Below the pieces are notes generated by a model. It was given only the letters and a program-made list of their open reading frames with translations, was not told the DNA's origin and ran no database searches. This document shows positions 8,800 through 16,239 of a stretch of DNA of 64,000 nt, piece after piece. How positions within the stretch are numbered: the first letter of the stretch is position 1; every line of letters starts with the position of its first letter. The DNA lies in contig CALHVG010000050.1 in the NCBI GenBank assembly GCA_938039145.1, positions 65,085 to 129,084 on the forward strand, in the 5' to 3' direction. This stretch comes from an uncultured Treponema sp. (GTDB taxonomy: Bacteria > Spirochaetota > Spirochaetia > Treponematales > Treponemataceae). Made by a program: the position numbers and the translations under genes.

Positions 8800-9288
8800 A
8801 TGTCAATGCGAGAAAATCCGTCCGAAAAAAAAGATGAAAATTCTGCAGAGGATTCCGACGACAAGTTTTATTGCCTTAAACTGAAGAACCAACTTTGCTT
8901 TCCGCTATACGCCGCCTCGAAGGAGATTTTACGGAAATACACCCCGTTATTGAAAAAACTGAATCTTACATACACGCAATACATTGCGATGATGGTTCTT
9001 TGGGAACACCGAAAACTGAACATCGGCGAACTTGGAAAGCATCTGTTCCTTGACACGGGAACGCTTTCGCCGCTTCTCAAAAGCATGGAAAAAAAAGGAC
9101 TTGTTACCCGAACTCGCAATAAAGATGACGAGCGAATCGTCTTTATCGAAACGACAAAAAAAGGCGAAAAAATGAAAGAAAAAGCGCTGGAAATTCCTGA
9201 ACAGATGGAAACCTGCGTAAATCTTTCTAAAAAGGAAGTCGAAAATCTTTATGCGCTTCTGTACAAAATCCTTGGCAAAAACGACTGA
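8800..9288 (+). CDS. OhrR-type MarR-family organic peroxide regulator
   Basis: 162 residues. After a charged N-terminal tail of about 22 residues comes the OhrR hallmark LKNQLCFPLYAASKEI with the reactive Cys33. Then follow LTYTQYIAMMVLWE, the winged-helix recognition region TGTLSPLLKSMEKKGLV and the wing NKDDERIV. In OhrR proteins, oxidation of this Cys by organic hydroperoxides releases the repressor from DNA. Only the one N-terminal Cys plus Cys25 and Cys219-like positions were examined, so 1-Cys versus 2-Cys mechanism is not settled. No ohr gene is present; the divergent glutaredoxin gene is the nearest likely target. GGGGAG precedes the ATG. Confidence 0.8.
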   Translation: MSMRENPSEKKDENSAEDSDDKFYCLKLKNQLCFPLYAASKEILRKYTPLLKKLNLTYTQYIAMMVLWEHRKLNIGELGKHLFLDTGTLSPLLKSMEKKGLVTRTRNKDDERIVFIETTKKGEKMKEKALEIPEQMETCVNLSKKEVENLYALLYKILGKND

Positions 9289-9301
9289 CTAAAAATCGCT
9301 G

Positions 9302-10597
9302 TCAAAATGAAAATCCCACAAAAGCACCGTACAAAGGTCCTGATTTTGCGCCCTCGCCTAACCGCCAGCTGAACGTTCCGCCGAAATTCAGAAAATTGAA
9401 CACGGCGTTAAAGCCCACCTGAGGAACGGCGTACACGTTTCCGCGGCTGTTGTAAACCCATGCGTTTTCAACAATAACTGCGTTTGAAGAATCTCTTATA
9501 GTTCCACGTGAATAAAAAGTCTCGACATCAATTCCGCAGCCAAGCAAAAGCCATGTGTGCGGAACGGTCTTTACGGAGATTCCGGCGGTGAATCCGACCA
9601 CATCAGAAAAAGATTTTCCGTCGGGAACGAACGATGCCGAGCCTTTGGGATAACGGTCTTTGTAATATTCGTCGGTAAAAACAACCAAATTAGAACCGTT
9701 GATTTCTCCCAAGGGACGAGAATCCGCAATTCCGTCTATCTGGGCATTGAACGACAAATATGAACCGACAGGCTGACCGCCCCAAATATAATTTGCTGAA
9801 AAATTATAACCTTCCATCGGAAAGAAAATTCCATAAGAAAAACTGTGCCTTGATGTCTTGGGGTCTGACCACGGATACAAAATTTCTTTGCGGTCGCTTC
9901 TCAAAAAGACAAACTCGGCGGCTTCGTCTTTCGAAATATCTATACGAACCTTGTAGTCCGGACCTGTTCCCACGTCAGCGACAAAATAACCGCTTTCGCT
10001 CTCGCCGGGCGCAATTTTTTTGCTGAAAAGCAACGCATTTTTCAAATGTCCCGGATTGTAGTCAAAGTCGTCCATCAACGACGAAATTACAGCGGTTGAA
10101 ATTCCGACATCAAGCCAAGTCGCAAAAAGCGAATCATAGGGACGGAATCGTCGGGGCGGATGTGACGGCGCATAATACCCGTGGGAAGAATAATGAAAAC
10201 TCGGAATTGCGTCCAAAAGCAGGTCAAGGAAAATAAGACCCAGCCCCACGCCGGCAACAACGGCAGTCGCATTGTATTCGGCTTCCTTCATGGCGTAGTA
10301 AGCAGACGCATTATAATAGTTCAAATACGACCAAGAATCCGTTCCGTAATCTCCTTGCAGAACGGAAATCGATTTTTCGTCAAAATAAAAGTCGTCAGAA
10401 CTGTTGTTCTTTATCCCGACAACATAGCGAACCTTTCGTTCGGACAAAATATTCCTTGCCGCTACGGAAATTTCAAGCCCGTCTTTGGATTCGTAAAAAA
10501 TAACAGGATGACCTGTCGCATCGGAAAGCGTAAATTCCCTTGCGAACGCAGGAATCAAGAAAACAAGAAAAAATACGGAAAATACATTTTTTTTCAT
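9302..10597 (-). CDS. Hypothetical exported, probably outer-membrane, protein
   Basis: 431 residues. It has a clear signal peptide (MKKNVFSVFFLVFLIPAFA, cleavage after AFA) and a C-terminus ending GAFVGFSF. A terminal Phe after alternating hydrophobic residues is typical of outer-membrane beta-barrels. The region around residues 110-135 has a hydrophobic glycine-rich stretch, so an inner-membrane helix is also possible. Residues 200-330 alternate in a beta pattern. No family recognised. It stands alone between ohrR (convergent) and the cyclase gene. ATG follows GGGGAG. Confidence 0.65.
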   Translation of the reverse strand: MKKNVFSVFFLVFLIPAFAREFTLSDATGHPVIFYESKDGLEISVAARNILSERKVRYVVGIKNNSSDDFYFDEKSISVLQGDYGTDSWSYLNYYNASAYYAMKEAEYNATAVVAGVGLGLIFLDLLLDAIPSFHYSSHGYYAPSHPPRRFRPYDSLFATWLDVGISTAVISSLMDDFDYNPGHLKNALLFSKKIAPGESESGYFVADVGTGPDYKVRIDISKDEAAEFVFLRSDRKEILYPWSDPKTSRHSFSYGIFFPMEGYNFSANYIWGGQPVGSYLSFNAQIDGIADSRPLGEINGSNLVVFTDEYYKDRYPKGSASFVPDGKSFSDVVGFTAGISVKTVPHTWLLLGCGIDVETFYSRGTIRDSSNAVIVENAWVYNSRGNVYAVPQVGFNAVFNFLNFGGTFSWRLGEGAKSGPLYGAFVGFSF

Positions 10598-10854
10598 AAG
10601 ACTCCCCTTGCACGGATATTTTACAACATGAAATGAATCCGGACAATAATTTTAATTTTCCATGCGTCAAAAATGACCGCGCCGCTTCTTTTCTGTTCGA
10701 AGAAATGTTTTTTTGCGAAAAGAGGACGTTTATTTTCGGTTTTATTTGGAACGGATAGACCGAGGGGCAAAAAGTTCAGTCTTTTTACAACGAGAACGCC
10801 CTGAATATTATGCAATATTTTATTTTTATAAGTGTGTTTTCCATATTTTTAATG

Positions 10855-10860
10855 TATAAT
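10855..10860 (+). promoter_or_regulatory. -10 element of a possibly leaderless cyclase transcript
   Basis: TATAAT at 10855-10860 is followed 7 nt later by the ATG at 10868. Transcription would start at or next to that ATG. No -35 of good quality and no ribosome site is visible between. Confidence 0.4.
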
Positions 10861-10867
10861 GTATTCT

Positions 10868-11575
10868 ATGAAAAGTGAGGATTTACGGACACTCGGATTG
10901 GGATTAAAAGAAAACGGAAACGTCGAGCTTGACGCGGCAGTCCTGCAGGGACTAAAAAAAATGCCTGTCGACATTTTCGACAATGTTTATATCGGGCAAA
11001 CCGAACCCGAAGCCCTTATCCTGTGCATTGACATACGGAATTTCAGCAACTTTCTTTGCAAGCACGAAGAGCAGACCGTTTTCAGTATGTTGACTTCGTT
11101 CACGTCAAATTTTTTGTCGTGTGTGAATCAATTCGGAACAAACTGCTCTTATTACAAACTTCTTGGCGACGGCGCGTTGGTCATTTGGGATTCTGCGGAT
11201 TCAATCGCCATTGAAGAAGCGCAAATGGTTTTCAATTCGTATTTGAGTTTTGTGAAGGAAGACCTTTTTACGACATATCCGGAATTGGGATTGGGCGGTG
11301 CGCTGGTTCAGGAAATGATTTATAAATATGAGATTTCGGCGGAAATGTCGTCGCTTAAATATCGAGATTATTTCGGCTATGGAATAAACCTTGCGTGCAG
11401 ACTGCAAACAATCGCAGGTCCGGATCAACTGATAATAAACAAAATGCTGGCTGAAAAAAAATATTTTGAGACAACCGCTCTAAAAACGCCATCCTTAATA
11501 AAAGAGCTGAAGCACTTGAAAGGACTTCGAGACGAAGACCGAACCGAAGTATTCTTTTACAAACGCAACGAGTAG
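10868..11575 (+). CDS. Class III adenylate/guanylate cyclase-domain protein
   Basis: 235 residues of soluble protein. LCIDIRNFSNFL (first metal-binding Asp), YYKLLGDGALVIWD (second metal Asp region) and FGYGINLACRLQ correspond in order to the three core motifs of the class III nucleotidyl cyclase homology domain. It would make cAMP or cGMP; the specificity residues cannot be assigned confidently. Unlike most family members it has no sensor or membrane part, only about 55 residues of N-terminal leader, so it may be controlled by partners. I chose ATG 10868 because the preceding ATG (10859) lies inside the -10 box. Confidence 0.75.
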   Translation: MKSEDLRTLGLGLKENGNVELDAAVLQGLKKMPVDIFDNVYIGQTEPEALILCIDIRNFSNFLCKHEEQTVFSMLTSFTSNFLSCVNQFGTNCSYYKLLGDGALVIWDSADSIAIEEAQMVFNSYLSFVKEDLFTTYPELGLGGALVQEMIYKYEISAEMSSLKYRDYFGYGINLACRLQTIAGPDQLIINKMLAEKKYFETTALKTPSLIKELKHLKGLRDEDRTEVFFYKRNE

Positions 11576-11712
11576 ATAGAAAGAATTCGTTTTTTTGAAT
11601 TTTTGAAAGGCAGTTTGTTCTTTATTAAGTGGTTTTTCTCTAAATTTGTTGCGCTATCGTAAATGTCGTTATAAAATATTTATAAATCCATTCAATAGAG
11701 GACTTGACAAAA

Positions 11713-13633
11713 ATGCCAAACACCACTAAATTACCCCCCCCCCCCCCGGAATCGTTCTGTAACGATTAAAGCCCGTTTTTCGGTTCAGTCGCTTGTTACG
11801 ATTGCGTTGCTTTTGGCTCTGGGAATCATGCTGATTTTCATAAAAAAGCAAAAAAATATTCTTATGCTCAGGCAAGAACAAAAAGAACGCTCGATGCTTC
11901 TTGCCGAAGAAGTAAAACAATGCTCCAAAGATTTGACTCGATTGTGCCGCCTTTTTGCCGTTACCGGCGGAAAAGAAACGTACCGCACACAATATTTCGA
12001 CATTGTAAAATGGCGGAACGGGGATACGGCTCGACCCGAAACCGTAAATCCCAAACTTTTTCCCGGACGAAAAATCAGCCAAATCGACTTGCTTAAAGAA
12101 TTCGGCTGCTCGGACAAAGAACTTTCTCTTTTGCGCACGGCAACAGACGAGTCGGAGGAATTGGTAAAACGTGAAGACCAAGCGATGGAAAGCATCCGAA
12201 AAAATGCGGTTGCAAGCGGCCCTGCAAAGCCCGAAATCGGTGAAACTGCTGACGATTTTGCCGTGCGAATTTTGCACGACGACTTCTACCAAAAGCAAAC
12301 CGAAAAAATCATGAAGCCGATAAACGAGTTTTACGACGTAATCGAACGGCGGACAAGCGCAGAAAGTGCAAAGGCAAATCATGTCCTTGATTTTTACCAG
12401 ACGCTTTCGTTTGTTTTTATTGCACTTGTAATCGTCTCTCTTGTGCATTTGGTTTTCTTTTTGAATTCTGCCGTTATAGAAAAAATTCTACAAACCGAAA
12501 AAAATCTGAAAAACATTGCCGAAGGCGACGGAGACTTGACCGTTTCGCTTCCGGTAAAAGGCACAAACGAAATCGCGATGCTTTCCGAATCCTTCAACAA
12601 GACGATGGAAAAATTGAGGAAAACGATTTCAGAAGTAAAAGAGCAAGCATCTTCTCTCAAAGGAGCGGAAGAAAGTCTTGCAGCCAATATGGCTGAAACG
12701 GCGGCTTCCGTGCATCAAATCACGACAAACGTTCAGTACGCAAAGGCGCAAACACACAAGCAGGCGGAAAGCGTTACCGAAACCACGGCGGCGGTAGAGC
12801 AAATCATCAAGTCAATCGAAAAACTTGACGAAAGCATAGAAACGCAGGCATCGAGCGTCGCCTCTTCGTCTTCCTCCATAGAAGAAATGACGGCGAACAT
12901 CACATCCGTTACGAAAATGCTTGAAAAGAGCGAGGCGATGATTCTTGACCTGGCACGGGCAACGAACGACGGAAAAGAATCTCTTGAGGAATCGAACGGC
13001 ATAACCCGAAAAATCGCAGAAGAGTCGGGCGGACTTATGGAAGCGTCCGGAATAATTCAGAACATCGCAAGCCAAACGAACCTTCTTGCGATGAATGCGG
13101 CGATTGAAGCGGCACACGCTGGCGAATCGGGAAAAGGATTTGCAGTCGTTGCAGACGAAATCCGAAAACTTGCCGAAGAAGCAGGCTCTCAGGGAAAAAA
13201 CATCACGCTTACACTCAAAAATCTCGGCGAAGAAATCGACACGCTCAACAATGCGGCGCACACAGCCGGCGAAAAGTTCGCAATGATTTTTTCGCTTGCG
13301 GAACAGGTGCAGGAAATGAGCGCGCGGCTTACCGAAGCAATGCGCGAGCAGGAAAACGGCAGCCGAGAAGTGCTAAAAGCCATCAAAAACATCAACACGG
13401 TAACGCAGGAAGTGCAGACAGGCTCGGAAGAAATGCTCAAGGGAGGAAAAACGGTCGCAAGCGAAATGCACGAACTCGATTCACTTACAAAAGCAATTCT
13501 CGAAAGCATGAACGAAATGGCAGCCGGTGCCATACAAATCAACAACGCCGTGCAAGAAGTCAACGACATCACGCAACAAAACAAAGCCAGCATCGAAACG
13601 CTCGCAGGCGAAATCGGAAACTTCGTCGTTTAG
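11713..13633 (+). CDS. Methyl-accepting chemotaxis protein, out of frame at a C14 tract (probable phase-variable)
   Basis: The ATG at 11713 (AGAGG 11 nt upstream) opens a frame that reads MPNTTKL plus prolines and stops at 11767. With one C fewer (13) the frame joins the long downstream frame and gives a 639-residue chemoreceptor: short cytoplasmic start, first membrane helix ([15 protein letters not shown]), periplasmic ligand region, second helix near 12410-12470, HAMP linker, then a long signalling coiled coil with the hairpin tip [19 protein letters not shown]. As deposited, only an internal TTG (11807) lies in frame, which would lose the N-terminus and part of helix 1. Either the gene is switched off by slipped-strand change or the homopolymer was misread. 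Confidence 0.8.
11734..11747 (+). repeat. Poly-C tract (14 C) near the chemoreceptor start
   Basis: Fourteen consecutive C lie 21 nt after the ATG at 11713. Only 13 (or 10, 16) C keep the chemoreceptor frame open; 14 and 15 both lead to early stops. It is by far the longest G or C run in the window. Confidence 0.95.
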
Positions 13634-14165
13634 CGGAAGGATTTTTTCTGAATCAGGGCGCAAACGCTTCTTGCAAACCGGCTTTGCGCGATTCCGCTAT
13701 TCGCTCCATTCCTCCATTCGCTTGCCGCTCATTCCGGAACGCGCACAGCGCGCCGCTCCAATCCGGCGCAGGACAAATTTTCCGATATTTACGGGTCTTC
13801 CGATTTTCTATTGGGTGGTCGCATATCTATAAGCGAAAACTGTTGCGCCGGTATTGTTAGGAAACTTTTATACTCGCTCGCTTTCGCAAGCTGCGAAGCC
13901 GGCGCAGGGATTATCTTCCTATGTTTACGGTTTTTCCGCTTTTTTATCGGGTGGTCGCATATTTACAACCGAAAATTGTTGCGTCGATTTTCAATAAAAT
14001 TTTCCCGTCCCTCGATGAGTTTTCGACCGTCGCCGGCAGTGGAAACGCCCTGAAAATCCTCCTGCGACAAAAACCGCAAACAAATTATTTCGTTGACAAA
14101 AAATACAACGCCATGTTACATTGTATGCAATATAATTTTATCTGATATTTTCGCAAGGGGATATT
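13634..14165. repeat. Non-coding region with an 88-bp direct repeat and a dispersed element
   Basis: Two imperfect copies (13763-13850 and 13899-13986, exactly 136 bp apart) share CCGGCGCAGG at the left, GGTGGTCGCATAT in the middle and GTTGCG near the right end; identity is about 80% over the better 70 bp. The stretch 13691-13764 (CATTCCTCCATTCGCTT, GGAACGC..., CCAATCC) resembles 45175-45243 after the GH35 gene. Short reading frames across it are produced by the repeats and look non-coding. Confidence 0.7.
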
Positions 14166-14639
14166 ATGGTGTTCTATGATTTTAATGTAAAGGCACTTGA
14201 CGGAACATCGGTTTCGATGGGCGATTACAAGGGAAAAATTGTGCTGGTGGTAAACACGGCGACAGAATGTGGTTTTACACCGCAATACGAGGGGCTTCAG
14301 GCTCTTTATGATAAATTCAAGGAGGAGGGATTTGAGATTCTTGATTTTCCGTGCAACCAGTTTTTAGGACAGGCTCCCGGCTCTAATGAGGAAATTCACA
14401 ACTTTTGCACGGGACGATTCGGAATAAAATTTCCGCAGTTTGCAAAAATCGATGTGAACGGACCGAACGCAGAGCCGCTTTTTACGTTTCTTAAAAAAGA
14501 GGCGCGAGGGCGGTTCGGGTCAAGAATAAAATGGAATTTCACAAAATTCCTTGTCGATAGGAACGGAAAAGTGCTACGGCGATTTGCACCTACCGATCCG
14601 CCTGAAAAAATCGAACGCATTATAAACGCACTTTTGTAG
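14166..14639 (+). CDS. gpx: Glutathione peroxidase-family thiol peroxidase
   Basis: 157 residues, full family length. The catalytic site NTATECGFTPQYEGL has Cys35 (codon TGT), so this is a Cys enzyme, not a selenoprotein like some treponemal relatives. PCNQFLGQ and WNFTKFLVDRNG carry the Gln and Trp/Asn of the catalytic tetrad. It reduces hydroperoxides; bacterial Cys-type members usually take electrons from thioredoxin. AAGGGG sits 8 nt before the ATG. It precedes the ccdA-tlpA fusion on the same strand, separated by about 200 bp with a weak hairpin. Confidence 0.9.
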   Translation: MVFYDFNVKALDGTSVSMGDYKGKIVLVVNTATECGFTPQYEGLQALYDKFKEEGFEILDFPCNQFLGQAPGSNEEIHNFCTGRFGIKFPQFAKIDVNGPNAEPLFTFLKKEARGRFGSRIKWNFTKFLVDRNGKVLRRFAPTDPPEKIERIINALL

Positions 14640-14718
14640 GCTAAAAATGCAAGTTTTTGCAAATTGACGGATTTGCGCACTTTTTGAAACACAAGCGAAA
14701 AATCGCTTTAATAAATGA

Positions 14719-14751
14719 GGCTGTCCAGAAGTCGGTTACTTTTTCGGACAG
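14719..14751 (+). repeat. Short hairpin element, first of a pair around ccdA-tlpA
   Basis: CTGTCC (14721-14726) pairs with GGACAG (14746-14751). A related 31-bp sequence, GTGTCT...CGGACAC, lies at 16079-16110 just after the ccdA-tlpA gene. The two share the pattern TGTCYA-AAG-CG-TTA-TTT-CGGACA in the same orientation. Function unknown; the first could end the gpx transcript. Confidence 0.4.
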
Positions 14752-14847
14752 TTTCTTAGACGGATTTTACGGCCGCTAATTTTTGCGACTGAAAACAAAT
14801 ATTACATTTTTATGTAACTTATCACAGCTATAGGATATTTTTATCGT

Positions 14848-16059
14848 ATGAATTCAGTAGATTTTACAAACATTGGTCTATTTACATCGTTCCTGCAAGG
14901 AATCTTCAGTTTCGCATCTCCATGCGTATTACCCCTTCTTCCCGTTTATTTCAGCTACCTTTCAGGCGGCGGCGAAATCGGAAAAAACGGCGAAGCCAAT
15001 TTTAACAGACGCAAAGTCATAGTGAACACACTTTTCTTTGCGCTGGGAATCGGAGCGACATTTTTCATTCTTGGATTGGGAGCGTCGGCATTCGGAAAAT
15101 TCATCGCAAAAAACACCACGATATTTTCCATAATCGGCGGACTTCTCATAATCGCATTCGGGCTTTTGCAGCTCGGGCTTTTCGGTTCAAACTCGTTCTT
15201 GCAAAGGGAAAGACGGCTTCCTCTGAATATGTCAAAATTGCAGGCATCTCCGATTACCGCCCTTCTGCTTGGATTTGTGTTCAGTTTTGCATGGACTCCG
15301 TGCGTCGGTCCTGCCCTCGCCTCGATTCTTGTGCTTACGTCGGACGCGGCAACAAGAACGAACGGAATGATATACATTCTTTTTTATACGCTTGGATTTG
15401 CACTGCCTTTCGTAGTAACGGGAATTTTCGTGTCGTCAATGTTGAATTTCTTCAGAAAACACAAAGGAATCGTAAAATGGACTGCAAGAATCGGCGGTCT
15501 TCTTATGGTCGGAATCGGGCTTTTCATGACAATAAGCGGAATCGTTTCTATCAAGAAAAAGCAGGCGGCTGAAAACGCTTCGAACAAAGTCATGGTTTCG
15601 CAAAAAAAGCGGCAGGCTCCGCCCGCCCCCGAATTCTCGCTTTACGACCAATACGGAGTTCAGTGGACGCTTTCGGAACTCAAGGGAAAAGCGGTGATTC
15701 TTAATTTTTGGGCGACATGGTGTCCGCCGTGCAGGCAGGAAATGCCGCATTTTCAAAGTGTGTTCGAAGAAATTATGGAAAATCCCGATTCCAACGTACT
15801 CATTCTTTCGGTTGCGACTCCGGGTCTTTACCGTGAAAAAGAAGTGCCGGACATAATAAAATTCCTTGAGGCAAATGGATATTCGTATCCGTGCCTGATG
15901 GATCACAGCGGAATCGTCCCCGAGAAATATCACATATCGGCGTTCCCGACAACATACCTGATAAACGGAAATGGAGAAATTCAGAACGTCATCGTGGGTG
16001 GAATTTCCGAAGGAAGGCTAAAAGCGTTGGTTGATGAAGGGTTAAATTCTTTGAACTAG
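14848..16059 (+). CDS. CcdA/DsbD-type membrane reductant carrier fused to a TlpA-like thioredoxin domain
   Basis: 403 residues. Residues 1-240 form the CcdA membrane domain with its two redox cysteines (FASPCVLPLLPVYFSYL and FAWTPCVGPALAS) and about six helices. A linker near 240-260 leads to a periplasmic thioredoxin-like domain with FWATWCPPCRQEMP. Electrons would pass from cytoplasmic thioredoxin through the membrane part to the attached thioredoxin domain and on to periplasmic disulfides, so one polypeptide does the work of two. Similar fusions are known in spirochaetes and other anaerobes. A strong bidirectional terminator follows. Confidence 0.88.
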   Translation: MNSVDFTNIGLFTSFLQGIFSFASPCVLPLLPVYFSYLSGGGEIGKNGEANFNRRKVIVNTLFFALGIGATFFILGLGASAFGKFIAKNTTIFSIIGGLLIIAFGLLQLGLFGSNSFLQRERRLPLNMSKLQASPITALLLGFVFSFAWTPCVGPALASILVLTSDAATRTNGMIYILFYTLGFALPFVVTGIFVSSMLNFFRKHKGIVKWTARIGGLLMVGIGLFMTISGIVSIKKKQAAENASNKVMVSQKKRQAPPAPEFSLYDQYGVQWTLSELKGKAVILNFWATWCPPCRQEMPHFQSVFEEIMENPDSNVLILSVATPGLYREKEVPDIIKFLEANGYSYPCLMDHSGIVPEKYHISAFPTTYLINGNGEIQNVIVGGISEGRLKALVDEGLNSLN

Positions 16060-16180
16060 AAGGCTTTACAAAACGGGCGTGTCTAAAAAGCGATTAATTT
16101 CCGGACACACCGTAGAGCCTAAAATCAAGAAAACTGTTCAAAATCTGAAATTTTGGAACAGCCCCTTTATAAAATCGAAA

Positions 16181-16223
16181 TGCCCCAAGGCTCGACACAA
16201 AGCGAATCTTGGGGCATTTTTTT
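16181..16223 (+). terminator. Bidirectional rho-independent terminator
   Basis: TGCCCCAAG (16181-16189) pairs perfectly with CTTGGGGCA (16208-16216) and is followed by seven T. It lies between the convergent ccdA-tlpA and GGDEF/EAL genes. On the minus strand the hairpin is followed by TTTCGATTTT, so it may serve both. Confidence 0.85.
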
Positions 16224-16239
16224 ATCGATTTGGAGCGGA

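Noticed and set aside
13811..14145. Two short frames in the repeat region after the chemoreceptor
   Set aside because: They share similar residues only because they cross the two copies of the direct repeat; no ribosome sites.
14166..14639. Selenocysteine glutathione peroxidase
   Set aside because: The active-site codon is TGT (Cys), and no in-frame TGA is present.
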